A DNA stretch of 64,000 nt from Chloroflexaceae bacterium (GCA_025057155.1 JANWYD010000010.1:62001-126000), one strand, 5' to 3'. Positions 42,995 to 53,081 are shown, counted from the first letter of the stretch. The notes: generated by a model not told the origin, from the letters alone. Made by a program: numbers and translations.

Positions 42995-43070
42995 CTGAAA
43001 GTGCCTTTTCGATATTCTGCGCGGCGCAGCCGCATAACGATAACAATCGTCTCATAGGCGGCATTTCGCA

Positions 43071-43100
43071 TTGACGGGGCGTGAGTGTCACGGGTATACT
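43071..43100 (+). promoter_or_regulatory. Sigma-70 promoter giving a probable leaderless mRNA
   Basis: TTGACG (43071-43076), 18-bp spacer, TATACT (43095-43100). Seven bases after the -10 falls exactly on the GTG at 43107, the predicted start codon of the next gene, so the transcript would have no 5' leader. Confidence 0.72.
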
Positions 43101-43106
43101 GCAAGG

Positions 43107-44384
43107 GTGCGACACACGCTACAGCTTCAGCTTGATCGGCTTGCCAGCGACCGCTGGGCGCGGCAGGGCGTGCGTATCCTTTTACGCGCGACCACGCTGG
43201 CCCTGTCTCTGGTGTGTCTGGCCCTTGGCGCGTATCTGCTCACCGGCCAGCCCCTGCGCTGGACGCTGATCGGCGCTGCAGCCCTGACCTGTATCGCTCT
43301 GGGGGCCGCGCTGGTGCTGCGTCCGCGCATGCGCGCGGTTGAAGTGGCGCGCCGGCTTGATCGCCGCTTCCAGCTCCACGAGCAGTTGACCACCGCTCTT
43401 GAGGTTGGCCCGCAGAGCGAGGGCGTCGGAGCGCACCTGTACGACCAGGCCCGGCGCACCCTGGCCCAGATCCGTCGCCAGACGGCGGCGCGCCAGCGCT
43501 TTCCCTGGTCGGAACTGGCCCTGGTGGTCTTCCTGGCCGTGCTCATGGCCGGTCTGGCGATACTGGCGACGATTGAGACCGAGCGCCTCGTGCCGCCCGT
43601 TGAGCCGCTTCCGGCGCTGAATCGCCCCCCCGATCCAGCCGCGCGCTTCCCCCAGGAGCCGTTCCAGCCGCCACCCGGCGACCAGACCTCCAACGACCCT
43701 GGCGTGGCCTCGGCGCTTGCGCCCAGGCCGGGAGACGCCGCGGCACTGGCCGCCCTGGCCAATGCGTTGCGCGACCAGAGTCTGACACGCCCCGTCGCCG
43801 AAGCGCTGGATCAGGGCGATGTCGCCGGCGCCGCCCGGCAGTTGCGCGAGCTGGCCGGGCAGGCCGGGCAGATGTCCGTCGGGGCGCGCGGCGATCTGAG
43901 CCAGGCCCTGCGGGAAGCTGCCGCACAGACGGCGCCGAGCAACCCTGACTTTGCCGATCAGGTGGAGCAGATTGCCGATAATCTCGACGCCGGTGAGGCT
44001 CAGGCGGCCGAGGCGCTGGAGCGCCTGGCGGAACTGGTGGAGCAGGCTGGCGCAGGATCTCAGGCCGGCCAGGCTACGGGGGAGCAGGCGGGCCAGCCGG
44101 GCGCGAGCGGCGGGGGCGCCGGGCAGGGCAGTCTGCCCGGACAGCAGCGTGAGCGTAGCCAGCGCCTCGGCGTTGAGGGGGTGCCTCTCGAACTGGCTGG
44201 CGCCGGCCCCGGCGACGCCCCGGCGCCCGGCGCCGCCGATCAGGCTGCGGGTGCGGGCGGCCCGGCAGGGGCGGGAGGCTTCGCCCGTGGCAGTCCGAGT
44301 AGCGAGCGGATTGCGGTTGATGCCGACCCGCTGCGTATTCCCGGTGATCTCCGTGATGTGGTTCAAGACTATTTTTCGCCGTAA
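43107..44384 (+). CDS. Membrane protein heading a DUF58/VWA cluster (DUF4175-like)
   Basis: A 425-residue protein. Membrane helices lie at about 21-42, 46-66 and 130-153. The rest is a Pro-, Ala-, Gly-rich extracytoplasmic region with helical repeats (LREAAAQTAPSNPDFADQVE, EALERLAELVEQAG). GTG 43107 is taken as start because the promoter above places the transcript start there; reading further upstream would translate the promoter itself. It ends 29 bp inside the DUF58 gene. No motif gives a function. It may be the membrane platform for the following VWA proteins. Confidence 0.72.
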   Translation: MRHTLQLQLDRLASDRWARQGVRILLRATTLALSLVCLALGAYLLTGQPLRWTLIGAAALTCIALGAALVLRPRMRAVEVARRLDRRFQLHEQLTTALEVGPQSEGVGAHLYDQARRTLAQIRRQTAARQRFPWSELALVVFLAVLMAGLAILATIETERLVPPVEPLPALNRPPDPAARFPQEPFQPPPGDQTSNDPGVASALAPRPGDAAALAALANALRDQSLTRPVAEALDQGDVAGAARQLRELAGQAGQMSVGARGDLSQALREAAAQTAPSNPDFADQVEQIADNLDAGEAQAAEALERLAELVEQAGAGSQAGQATGEQAGQPGASGGGAGQGSLPGQQRERSQRLGVEGVPLELAGAGPGDAPAPGAADQAAGAGGPAGAGGFARGSPSSERIAVDADPLRIPGDLRDVVQDYFSP

Positions 44385-45309
44385 GCCGGCTGCTCCCCTC
44401 GGCCCGGGAAGCGCCACGATACCCTCGGCAGGGCGGCTGTTCGATGAGGCTTTTCTGCGGCGCCTCGAACGGATGAGCATGCAGGCCCGGCGCACCCTGC
44501 GCGGCAACCCCTCCAGTGGCGAACATCCCAGTCGCCGCCGCTTGCCGACCACTGTATTCAGCGAACATCGCCCCTACACCCCCGGCGATGATGTGCGCTA
44601 CGTGGACTGGAACGCCTATGCTCGCCAGGAACACGTGCTGCTCAAGCTAGGCGAGGCGGAGCAAGATGTGCACGTGCATCTCTTGATTGACGCCTCACGC
44701 AGCATGACGATAGGCGACCCGCCACGCCTGCGGCTGGCCCAGCAACTGGCGGGCGCGCTGGGTTACCTGGCCCTGGCCCATAGCGACCGCCTGCACGTGG
44801 CGCCCTTTGGTCAGCAGGCGGGGCGATCCTTCGGCCCTGCTCAAGGTAAGAGCCGCACGGTTGACATGTTCCGCTTTATTGAGCGCATCACTCCCCAGCC
44901 CGATACGCGGGTGGGGGTCGTCCTGGCCGACTATGCCCGCGCCCATCCGCAGGGCGGGTTGCTGGTGCTCTGCTCCGATCTGCTCGCTACTGATAGCCTG
45001 GAGGCAGGCCTACGCGCCCTGGCCCCGCCGCGCTGGCAGGTGCTGGTCCTGCACCTGCTCGACCAGCGCGATCTGGAACCAGGTCTGCAGGGGCCGCTGG
45101 AACTGGAAGATAGCGAAACGGGCCAGCGTCTGGCAGTGACGCTCGATGAGGCCACTCTGCGCGCTTACGTTCGCGCCGCGCGCGAATGGCGGGAGCGGAT
45201 CGCCGGGCTGTGCGCTCGTCGCGGCGCGCGCTACGCGCCGATCATGAGCCACTGGCCGCTCGAACGGCAGATCATCCCCTACCTGCACGCGCGCCGCCTG
45301 CTGTCGTGA
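44356..45309 (+). CDS. DUF58 domain protein (MoxR-cluster type)
   Basis: A 317-residue cytoplasmic protein. The DUF58 core is RPYTPGDDVRYVDWNAYARQ, followed by a VWA-like fold with DASRSM (MIDAS DxSxS), GALGYLALAHSDRLHV and LVLCSDLLATDSLE. The family commonly occurs with MoxR AAA+ ATPases in cell-envelope or metal-related clusters. No moxR is in this window. Start ATG 44356 inside the previous gene. Confidence 0.9.
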   Translation: MWFKTIFRRKPAAPLGPGSATIPSAGRLFDEAFLRRLERMSMQARRTLRGNPSSGEHPSRRRLPTTVFSEHRPYTPGDDVRYVDWNAYARQEHVLLKLGEAEQDVHVHLLIDASRSMTIGDPPRLRLAQQLAGALGYLALAHSDRLHVAPFGQQAGRSFGPAQGKSRTVDMFRFIERITPQPDTRVGVVLADYARAHPQGGLLVLCSDLLATDSLEAGLRALAPPRWQVLVLHLLDQRDLEPGLQGPLELEDSETGQRLAVTLDEATLRAYVRAAREWRERIAGLCARRGARYAPIMSHWPLERQIIPYLHARRLLS

Positions 45310-45415
45310 GGCAATCTAACCGGATAACCTGGTTGTCCCACAAGGTGTATGCCAGTTTCTGTTGCTATCGAGCGCATACGCATCATTACCCGGTCTTACC
45401 GGGAAGCGGCAAGCT

Positions 45416-45443
45416 AAAATCCAGAATCCGAAATCCAGAATCG
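45416..45443. repeat. Heptamer tandem repeat aaaatcc-type, four units
   Basis: AAAATCC, AGAATCC, GAAATCC, AGAATCG in succession in the 150-bp gap before the BatA-like gene. The heptamer ATTTTGG/CCAAAAT family also forms the inverted repeat at 58521-58580. Confidence 0.65.
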
Positions 45444-45459
45444 TGTACGAGGGCGCCAG

Positions 45460-47322
45460 ATGAGTTTGCTCGCCCCCCTCGGGTTACTGGCACTGTTGAC
45501 CCTGCCGGTTATTGTCATTCTGCACATGCTGCGCGAGCGGCGCCGGCGGGTGATCGTGCCTTCACTGTTGCTCTGGCAGTTGCTGCCTCAGAGCCATGCC
45601 GCGCGCCAGCGACGCCGGCTTTCCATCACCCTGCTGCTGCTGTTGCATCTCCTCGTCGCCGCGCTGCTGGCTCTGGCCCTGGCGCGCCCGCAGTGGGACG
45701 GAATAGGCTTCGGGGGCCAGCGTCACCTGGCCCTGGTGATTGACACGTCGCTCAGCATGGCCGCCCCGGCGCCCGGCGCGGGCGGCAGCCGCCTCGATGC
45801 CGCGCGGATCCGCGCCCGGTCGCTGCTTGCCGCCTCTGGCGCGAGCAGCGCCACGCTGATCGCTGCCGGCCCGCAGGCGCAGGTCATTGACGGTGATGCC
45901 GGCAATGGCGCCCGGCTGGTCGCCGCCCTTGCCCGGCTGCAACCGGCCGGGGTGGGGAGCGACGTGGCGGGTGCGCTGACCCTGGCCGAAGCCTCCCTGC
46001 GGGGCCGTCCCAACCCCCAGATCATCGTGCTGACCGACGCGGCCCTTCCGGCGCTCGCCGGTGAACTCGCCACGCGCGCGGCGACCGTTCCCATTCGCTG
46101 GGAGACGGTGGGCGGCGAGCTGGACAATCGCGCCATCGTCGCCTTCGCGGCGCGACCGCGTTCCGGCACCGGCCCGGTTCAGGTGTATGCGCGGGTGGCG
46201 AATTACGGTGGCGGAGCGCTACGCACGGTGGTGCGTTTGTACGGCGACGACGCCCTGCTCGATGCTCGCCCGGTCATGTTGCGGCCCGACGGCGAGGTTG
46301 AGTTAACCTGGACAGTGCCGCGGGGCATCGGGTTTTTGCACGCGGAAGTGGACGGCGATGACCCCCTGCCTGCCGATGATCGCGCCGATCTGAGCCTGGC
46401 CGCGCATCGCCCCGTGCGCGCGCTGCTGGTTTCCGAGCAGCCAGCCGCCCTGGAGCGGGCCCTGCGCGCCGTGCCCGGTGTAGAGCTTACGGTGGCAGCC
46501 CCATCCGAATATCGGGACAATCCGGCGGATCTGACCATCTTCGACGGGTTCCTGCCAGCGGCCTGGCCCTCCGGCGGCGTGCTGGCCATCCATCCGCCAC
46601 GCGACGCGACCTTACTCGCCGCCGGACCACCCGCGCCGATTTCCGGTGAGGTGGCCATCACTCCGGCGGGGGCGGATCTCCTGGAGGGGATCAGTCTGGG
46701 GGCGGTGGAGTTCGGTCCGGCCACATCGGTAACTCCTCCCGCGGAGGCGGTTACGTTGCTGAGCCGGGCCGGCCAGCCGTTGATCTTCCGCTGGCGGTTC
46801 GCCGATAGCGTGATCGCGGTCTGGGCATTCGACCTCTCGCAGGGTAATCTGACGACGCGGCTGGCCTTTCCCCTGCTGGTGGCCCGCACCGTGCGCGATC
46901 TGACCCCCCCGGCCGCCCCGGCTTCGACTCTGGCCGGGACGACTTTGAGCCTGCCTGTGGATCCCCGGGCGACCGTGGTGGAGGTGACCGCGCCCGATGG
47001 CACGACGACCCCGGTGGACGTCGGGCCCGAAGGTCGCGCACAGGTCACATTTAACCAGATCGGGCGCTACACCCTGGTGGAGCTGGCAGGCGACCGGCAG
47101 TTGTATAGTGCCCGAGTAGGGGTGAATGCCGGAGCAGCCTCGGAGTCTGATCTGCGGCCCCGGCCTGTGCCCGGGCCGGTGGCGGCGCCGTCGCCGCGTC
47201 GTGAAGGTGATGAAGCCGCGCAACCGCTCTGGCCCTGGCTGGTGGCGGTCGCGCTCCTGGTAATCCTCGGCGAGTGGGTGTATGTGCACGCTCGCCGGTC
47301 GCGCGCCTTTGCCGAAAGCTGA
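45460..47322 (+). CDS. BatA-like VWA membrane protein (aerotolerance-type)
   Basis: A 620-residue protein. Two N-terminal helices (LLALLTLPVIVILHMLRERR and LLLLLHLLVAALLALALARP) are the BatA N-terminal domain. A VWA domain follows with DTSLSMAAP (MIDAS). Then beta-rich extracytoplasmic domains, and a C-terminal helix (PLWPWLVAVALLVILGEWVY). Envelope stress or protein assembly roles are usual for the family. ATG 45460. Confidence 0.85.
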   Translation: MSLLAPLGLLALLTLPVIVILHMLRERRRRVIVPSLLLWQLLPQSHAARQRRRLSITLLLLLHLLVAALLALALARPQWDGIGFGGQRHLALVIDTSLSMAAPAPGAGGSRLDAARIRARSLLAASGASSATLIAAGPQAQVIDGDAGNGARLVAALARLQPAGVGSDVAGALTLAEASLRGRPNPQIIVLTDAALPALAGELATRAATVPIRWETVGGELDNRAIVAFAARPRSGTGPVQVYARVANYGGGALRTVVRLYGDDALLDARPVMLRPDGEVELTWTVPRGIGFLHAEVDGDDPLPADDRADLSLAAHRPVRALLVSEQPAALERALRAVPGVELTVAAPSEYRDNPADLTIFDGFLPAAWPSGGVLAIHPPRDATLLAAGPPAPISGEVAITPAGADLLEGISLGAVEFGPATSVTPPAEAVTLLSRAGQPLIFRWRFADSVIAVWAFDLSQGNLTTRLAFPLLVARTVRDLTPPAAPASTLAGTTLSLPVDPRATVVEVTAPDGTTTPVDVGPEGRAQVTFNQIGRYTLVELAGDRQLYSARVGVNAGAASESDLRPRPVPGPVAAPSPRREGDEAAQPLWPWLVAVALLVILGEWVYVHARRSRAFAES

Positions 47323-47328
47323 ACGTGG

Positions 47329-49893
47329 ATGCTCTTGCGTAATCCTCAGTTGCTCTGGCTCCTGCTGACGCTGCCCGCGTTTGTGCTGTTCTGGCGCTGG
47401 CATGGAGTGCGCGTCCCCGCAGCGGCGCTTGTGCTGCGCCTGTTGACCGTAACGCTGCTGATTCTGGCCCTGGCCAACCCCCTCATTGGAACGACGCCGC
47501 TCCCGGAGAGTGCGCTGGTGCTGCTAGTGGATCAATCGGACAGTCTCTCGGAGGGGACGCGCGCGGGGTTGCGAACACAGGCTGCGGAGCTGGCACGAAG
47601 CGCCGGGGCCGGAGTGAAAGTGCTCTACTTTGGCGCGAACGTAGTCAATGCTGGCTTGTCGGATGACGAGACGCAGATGCCCGCGGCCCTCGATCCGGGC
47701 GGCAGCGACCTGGCGGCAGCGCTCCGCGCGGCACGGGCACTGTTGCCCGGCGGCGGCCAGGTCATCCTGATCTCCGATGGTCTTGCCACCACCCCGGACG
47801 CGCTGCTTGAGGCCCGCCTGGCCGCGCAGGCCGGCGTGCGGGTGGACGTGGCGCCTGTCGTGCCCGCCGAGGCGCCGGAGGTGGCGATCGCCGGCCTGGA
47901 CGTGCCGCGAGCTCTGCGCCTGGGTGAAGCGTATCCGATCGCGATCAACGTGCGCTTCAGCCCCGCGCCAGGGGCTGCCGAGCCGGTGCGCGGGCGCCTG
48001 CGCCTGTGGGAGGGTGAGGCGCTGCTGGGCGACGAAGAGGTGCTGCTGTCTCCCGGTGAGGAGGTGTTTACCTTCTCGCACACTGCCGGGGCGGTGGGCG
48101 TCGTCCGGCTGCGGGCCGAGCTTGAGACGCCGGTGGGCGACACCTACAGCGCCAACAATCGCGCCGCGGCCGTTGCCGAAGTCAGCCCGCCGCCGCAGGT
48201 GCTGCTGGTAGCCGCCAGCGACGACGAGGCCGCCCTGCTGGGCGATGCCCTGCAGCGGCAGGGGGTGGAGACGCGCCGGGTGCGCCCCGCCGAGATGCCC
48301 TCGCGCCTGGTTGACCTGGCGGCCTACGACGGGGTGGTGCTGGTGGATGTGCCAGCAGCGGCCCTGAGCCTCGACCAGATGGCCAGCGTGCGGGAGCTGG
48401 TGCGGAGCGAGGGGCGCGGCCTGGTCGCGATTGGCGGGCGCAATTCCTTCACCCTGGGGGCCTACAAGGACACGCCCCTCGAAGAGACGCTGCCAATCAC
48501 CATGGAACCGCCGCCCCGTCCCCAGCGCACCGAGATCGCCCTGCTGCTGATCGTTGATCGCTCGGCGAGCATGACCGCCGCAGTGGGGGTCAGCAAGTTT
48601 GATATGGCCAAGGAAGCGGCCATCCTGGCAACCGAGAGTCTCAAGCCCGAGGATCGCATCGGGGTGCTGGCCTTCGATACCGGGAATCTCTGGGTGGTGC
48701 CCTTCCAGCAGGTGGGAGCAGGCCCGCGCCTGGCGGCCATCCAGCAGGCCATCCTGGAGCTGCCCAGCGGTGGCGGCACTGATATTGAACTGGCCCTGAC
48801 CGAGGGCCTGCCGGCCCTGGCCCGGCAGCCCGCCAGTGTGCGCCACGCCGTGCTGCTGACCGATGGGCGCAGCTTTACCAACAATATGGCCAACTACGAG
48901 CGTCTGGTGCGCACAGCCCGCGCTCAACAGATCACTCTCTCGACCATCGCTATCGGTGAAGACGCCGATACCGCCCTGCTCGACCAGTTGGCCCGCTGGG
49001 GCGCCGGGCGCTACTACTTCGCTGATCGTCCTGAGGAGATTCCCCGGCTCACTCTGCTAGAAAGCGAAATTGCCCGCTCCGTCCCCCTGGTCGAGGGGGT
49101 GGTGCAGCCGCTTCTCGACCGGCCACACCCGATACTGCGCGACTTCGCCCCGGCTGAACTGCCCGAGCTGGCCGGCTACGTGGCCGCCACCGCCCGTCCC
49201 GCGGCGGATGTGGTCCTCCGCGCTCCCGAAAACGATCCGCTGCTGGCTGCCTGGCAGTACGGGCTGGGGCGCGCCGTGGCCTGGACGCCGACGGCTGGCG
49301 AGCCATGGGCCGCGGCATGGACGCGCTGGGAAGGTTTTGAACGCTTCTGGGCGCAAACGGTGCGGTACACCTTGCCCGAACCTGACAGCGGACCGCTTCA
49401 GGTGCGCATCGAGACCCGTCCGGGCGGGGCGCGCCTGGTGGTGGACGCCGTGCAGCCGGGGGGCGTCCCCGTAGACCTGGCCACGGTAAACGCGCGGGTA
49501 ACCCTGCCCGGCGGCGAGCAGCGCGCCTTCGATGTGCCGCAGACCGCTCCCGGTCGCTACACGCAGGATCTGGTGCTGGCCGTGCCGGGCGCCTACCTGG
49601 TCTCGGTGGTATTGCTCCACGATGGTCGCCTGCAACAGCGTGACGTGGGCTTTGTGCAGCCCGTCGCGCCGGAGTATCGCCAGCGGAGCGACCCCGCCGA
49701 AGGGCGGGCGCTGCTGGAAGCCATCGCCGCAGCTACCGGGGGGACGGTGCTGGCCGATCCGGGGCAGGCGGGTCTGCCGGCCGCGGGCGCGCTGGAAGCG
49801 CCGGAGGGGCTATGGCCCTGGCTGCTGGGTCTGGCGCTGGGGCTGTGGGTGCTGGAGATTGCCGTGCGGCGCGGAGTCTTCGTGCGCTCGTGA
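47329..49893 (+). CDS. Large VWA-domain membrane protein
   Basis: An 854-residue protein. Two N-terminal helices, then a first VWA-like fold with LLVDQSDSLSEG and LISDGLATTPDALL. The middle has a class I glutamine-amidotransferase-like fold (PPQVLLVAASDDEAALLGDA, GRGLVAIGGRNSFTLGAYKD). A second VWA with LLLIVDRSASMTA and LLTDGRSF follows, then a beta-sandwich end and a C-terminal helix (GLWPWLLGLALGLWVLEIA). It lies 6 bp after the previous gene. Fits the DUF58/VWA cluster; function unknown. Confidence 0.87.
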   Translation: MLLRNPQLLWLLLTLPAFVLFWRWHGVRVPAAALVLRLLTVTLLILALANPLIGTTPLPESALVLLVDQSDSLSEGTRAGLRTQAAELARSAGAGVKVLYFGANVVNAGLSDDETQMPAALDPGGSDLAAALRAARALLPGGGQVILISDGLATTPDALLEARLAAQAGVRVDVAPVVPAEAPEVAIAGLDVPRALRLGEAYPIAINVRFSPAPGAAEPVRGRLRLWEGEALLGDEEVLLSPGEEVFTFSHTAGAVGVVRLRAELETPVGDTYSANNRAAAVAEVSPPPQVLLVAASDDEAALLGDALQRQGVETRRVRPAEMPSRLVDLAAYDGVVLVDVPAAALSLDQMASVRELVRSEGRGLVAIGGRNSFTLGAYKDTPLEETLPITMEPPPRPQRTEIALLLIVDRSASMTAAVGVSKFDMAKEAAILATESLKPEDRIGVLAFDTGNLWVVPFQQVGAGPRLAAIQQAILELPSGGGTDIELALTEGLPALARQPASVRHAVLLTDGRSFTNNMANYERLVRTARAQQITLSTIAIGEDADTALLDQLARWGAGRYYFADRPEEIPRLTLLESEIARSVPLVEGVVQPLLDRPHPILRDFAPAELPELAGYVAATARPAADVVLRAPENDPLLAAWQYGLGRAVAWTPTAGEPWAAAWTRWEGFERFWAQTVRYTLPEPDSGPLQVRIETRPGGARLVVDAVQPGGVPVDLATVNARVTLPGGEQRAFDVPQTAPGRYTQDLVLAVPGAYLVSVVLLHDGRLQQRDVGFVQPVAPEYRQRSDPAEGRALLEAIAAATGGTVLADPGQAGLPAAGALEAPEGLWPWLLGLALGLWVLEIAVRRGVFVRS

Positions 49894-50948
49894 TGCAGGC
49901 CGTGATTGACCGCCTGATCCGCCGGGCCATTGCCGAGAAGGTGTTTCCGGGCGCCGTAGTGCTGGTGGCGCGCGAGGGCAAGCGGTTGCACCACGCCGCC
50001 TACGGCTTCACCATGTACAATGCGCCTGGTTCGCGCCCTCTGACTCCGACGGACATCTTCGATATCGCCTCGCTCACCAAGGTCTTTACCGCCAGCGCCG
50101 CCCTGGCGCTGTACGATGCCGGGTTGCTCGATCTGGAGGCCCCGGTATGCCGCTATCTGCCGCGCCTGGGCGCGGAGCAGGTGCTGGTGCGCCATTTGCT
50201 GACGCACACCTCGGGGCTGGACGTGCGGCTCTCGGTGCTGCGCGCGCTTGGTCCGGAGGGCATTCGCACGGCAGTGTACGGGGCCACGCCGGCGCGCCCG
50301 CCGGGAAGCGTGGCAGCCTACACCAACATCAACAGCTTCCTGCTGGGTGAAGTGGTGAGCGTGCTGGCCGGCATGCCGCTTGACGCGGCCATTGGCGCGT
50401 TGATCCTCGAGCCACTGGGGATGCGCGAGACAGGCTTTTGCCCGCCTCTGGAGCTGCGGGCGCGCATTCCGCCGACAGAGGTCGAGCCAGACTGGCGCGG
50501 CCTGGTCCACGGCGTGGTGCACGACGAAAGCGCGTATGCCCTGGGGGGTGTGGCGGGCCACGCGGGGTTGTTCAGCACGGCCGGCGACCTGGAACGCCTG
50601 CTGCGCATGTGGCTACAGGGCGGGGCATGGGAGGGCCGCCAGATACTGCGAGAGGCTACGGTAGCCGCGGCGCTGCACGACTATACCGGGGCCTTGCCGG
50701 CGCTGGCGGGAGCGCCCGCGCGGACGGGCCTGGGATGGATGCTCGACCGGGCGAACTTCATGGGCGCGGCGCCGGCAGGGAGCTTCGGGCACACTGGCTT
50801 CACCGGCCCGGCGATAGTAGGCGTGCCTGCGCGGGGCCTGGCCCTGGTGGCGCTCAGCAACCGCACCTACCCCCGACGCACGCCGCCGCCGTACCGGCAT
50901 CACGCGGTAACAGCGGCGGCGCTGGAAGCGGCGCTGGAGTGGAACTAA
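49893..50948 (+). CDS. Class C beta-lactamase-like serine hydrolase
   Basis: A 351-residue member of the beta-lactamase/esterase superfamily. Nucleophile SLTK (SxxK), YTNINS as the YxN motif, and GHTGF as the HTG variant of KTG. Start ATG 49893 overlaps the stop of the previous gene by one base (TGATG); the frame runs further upstream inside that gene. No signal peptide, so a cytoplasmic esterase or peptidase is more likely than antibiotic resistance. Convergent with pstB: only one base separates the two stop codons. Confidence 0.85.
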   Translation: MQAVIDRLIRRAIAEKVFPGAVVLVAREGKRLHHAAYGFTMYNAPGSRPLTPTDIFDIASLTKVFTASAALALYDAGLLDLEAPVCRYLPRLGAEQVLVRHLLTHTSGLDVRLSVLRALGPEGIRTAVYGATPARPPGSVAAYTNINSFLLGEVVSVLAGMPLDAAIGALILEPLGMRETGFCPPLELRARIPPTEVEPDWRGLVHGVVHDESAYALGGVAGHAGLFSTAGDLERLLRMWLQGGAWEGRQILREATVAAALHDYTGALPALAGAPARTGLGWMLDRANFMGAAPAGSFGHTGFTGPAIVGVPARGLALVALSNRTYPRRTPPPYRHHAVTAAALEAALEWN

Positions 50949-50949
50949 A

Positions 50950-51750
50950 TTACCCGAAGCGCCCGGAGACGTACTCCTCGGTGCGCTTGTCGGAGGGGTT
51001 CTGGAAGACCTTTGAGGTCACATCGTACTCGATCAATTCACCGGCGCGGTCCGCCTTGTCCATCAGGAAAAATGCCGTGTAATCGGACACGCGGGCAGCC
51101 TGCTGCATATTGTGGGTCACGATCACGATAGTGTAGCGCAGCCGCAGTTCCAGCATCAACTCCTCAATCTTGAGGGTCGAGATCGGGTCAAGGGCCGAGC
51201 ACGGCTCATCCATGAGGATCACCTCGGGCTGCACGGCAATCGCCCGGGCGATGCAGAGACGCTGCTGCTGGCCGCCGGAGAGGGAAAGACCACTCTGGTG
51301 GAGCTTGTCCTTGACCTCTTCCCAGAGGGCCGCTCCGACGAGGGCGCGTTCGACCAGTTCGTCCATCTCGGCCTTGGTGCCCTTCCAGCCATTGATGCGC
51401 GGGCCGTAGGCGATGTTGTCGTAGATGCTCTTGGGGAAGGGATTGGGCTTCTGGAACACCATGCCGATCTGGCGCCGCACCTGCACCGCGTCCACGTCAG
51501 GATCGTAGAGATTCTGGCCGTGGTAGAGCACCTCGCCCTCGGTGCGGGCGCCGGGGATAAGGTCGTTCATGCGGTTGAAGGAGCGCAGCACTGTAGACTT
51601 GCCGCACCCCGACGGGCCGATCAGCGCGGTGATTTTGTTCCGTTCGATGCTGAAGGTTACATTCTTCACCGCCCGAAACGCGCCATAGTAGATATTCATG
51701 TTCCGCGTTTCGATGGCGTATTTCGAGTCATTCATGGTTGTAGTGGTCAT
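50950..51750 (-). CDS. pstB: Phosphate ABC transporter ATP-binding protein PstB
   Basis: A 266-residue ATPase with Walker [11 protein letters not shown], signature [15 protein letters not shown], Walker [15 protein letters not shown] and the H-loop [14 protein letters not shown]. The text [17 protein letters not shown] and [15 protein letters not shown] are typical of PstB. It energises phosphate uptake. It starts four bases inside pstA (ATGA overlap), the usual translational coupling. Confidence 0.97.
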   Translation of the reverse strand: MTTTTMNDSKYAIETRNMNIYYGAFRAVKNVTFSIERNKITALIGPSGCGKSTVLRSFNRMNDLIPGARTEGEVLYHGQNLYDPDVDAVQVRRQIGMVFQKPNPFPKSIYDNIAYGPRINGWKGTKAEMDELVERALVGAALWEEVKDKLHQSGLSLSGGQQQRLCIARAIAVQPEVILMDEPCSALDPISTLKIEELMLELRLRYTIVIVTHNMQQAARVSDYTAFFLMDKADRAGELIEYDVTSKVFQNPSDKRTEEYVSGRFG

Positions 51751-53081
51751 GTAGACACCCTCTTGGAGCGCAGATAGTTGCGGAGCAAGATCGCCGTGGC
51801 ATTCAGCGACAGCAGGAGAATGAGCAGAACGATGATGGCCGCGGCGGCAATCGCGCGAAACTCCGGCTGGGGCCGCGAGGTCCAGTTATAAATCTGGAGG
51901 GGCAGGACGGTAAACTTGGAGAAGAGGCCGCTGGGATCGGTCACAATGAAGGTCGAGGCGCCGATAACGATCAGCGGCGCGGTCTCGCCGATAGCGCGGG
52001 AAATCGCCAGGATGGTGCCGGTAAGAATGCCAGGCATCGCATGGGGCAAGACGATCTTCCAGACCGTCTGCCACTTCGTGGCTCCCAGGCCGAAACTAGC
52101 CTGGCGCAGCGAGCTCGGCACGGCGCGAATGGCCTCCTGGGAGGAGATAATCACCACCGGCAGGACGAGGAGCGACATCGTGAGGGCGGCCGACAGGATC
52201 GTGCGCCCGTTGGCCGTCGTAGGATCAGCATACCCGAAAACGGCGCCGCTAGTAATTTGCTGCATGGAGCGCACGAAGATCGCCAGGCCCAGAATGCCGT
52301 AGATGATCGAGGGCACGCCGGAGAGGTTGTAGATATTAGTTTCGATCAAACCCGATGTGCGCTGCAGGGCATTGTTCATCCAGCGCCCGACAGGGGAGCG
52401 TTCATCGAAGGGCTTATCGTTCTTGTATTCCTCGAGATAGATTGCCGCGCCAACTCCCAGCGGGAAAGAGATGAGCATGGTCAAGACCAGGAGGAAGAGA
52501 CTTCCCAGGATCGCGGTGCGGATGCCGGCCTCAACAGGATCACTCGACATCGGTTTGACGATAAAGTCCCAGGAGAGCCAGCTTTTGAACTGGATCTCGG
52601 CGCGGGGGTGGCTCTCGCGCAGTTCAGCCTCGATGGCCGGGCGGTTGAAGAGGAACTCAGTGAGCGAGTAGACGGCGACCACCTCGGGCTTGATGATCTC
52701 CTCGTTGATGATGTCAATCAGTTCCTCGCGGCTGCGCTCGGCCAGTGGCCGTTCCCGTTCGAGGTTCTTCAGGACGCGGGAGCGCAGGTTCGTTTCCAGG
52801 ATGGCAATCAGTTCTGCCTGCGACAGTTCTTCGAGCGGGCGGCCGTCGGTAAGCTCCTCTTCCTCTACCGTATACTGCACCCCGATGCCGCCGAAGGCGT
52901 CATCAACAATATTGTAGGCCAGCATCAGCAGGATAATAATACCGAAAATGGTGCTGGCCAGCAGGATGCCTTCCCAGACCTTGCCGCGGCGCTGGCGCTC
53001 GCTGACATTCTCGCGAGCGGCCTCGCCCTCGGGGAGGCTGCCGATTGACCGGGGCTGCGTCCGTTGCGATTCTGTGCTCAT
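51747..53081 (-). CDS. pstA: Phosphate ABC transporter permease PstA with extra periplasmic domain
   Basis: A 444-residue permease, long for the family (about 290). Extension: a cytoplasmic lead and first helix at about 38-62, then a charged insertion of about 130 residues ([20 protein letters not shown]) before the second helix near 185. From there the usual PstA core follows, with [40 protein letters not shown] (EAA loop) and [11 protein letters not shown]. The insertion should face outward and may contact PstS. Same direction and overlap with pstC and pstB. Confidence 0.95.
   Translation of the reverse strand: MSTESQRTQPRSIGSLPEGEAARENVSERQRRGKVWEGILLASTIFGIIILLMLAYNIVDDAFGGIGVQYTVEEEELTDGRPLEELSQAELIAILETNLRSRVLKNLERERPLAERSREELIDIINEEIIKPEVVAVYSLTEFLFNRPAIEAELRESHPRAEIQFKSWLSWDFIVKPMSSDPVEAGIRTAILGSLFLLVLTMLISFPLGVGAAIYLEEYKNDKPFDERSPVGRWMNNALQRTSGLIETNIYNLSGVPSIIYGILGLAIFVRSMQQITSGAVFGYADPTTANGRTILSAALTMSLLVLPVVIISSQEAIRAVPSSLRQASFGLGATKWQTVWKIVLPHAMPGILTGTILAISRAIGETAPLIVIGASTFIVTDPSGLFSKFTVLPLQIYNWTSRPQPEFRAIAAAAIIVLLILLLSLNATAILLRNYLRSKRVST

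Noticed and set aside
47524-48927. A 467-codon minus-strand frame opposite the large VWA gene
   Set aside because: His/Gln/Arg-rich shadow of the plus-strand gene.
49893-50948. Reading the class C beta-lactamase-like gene as an antibiotic-resistance gene
   Set aside because: No signal peptide and the motifs fit the broad esterase/peptidase superfamily; no resistance context.
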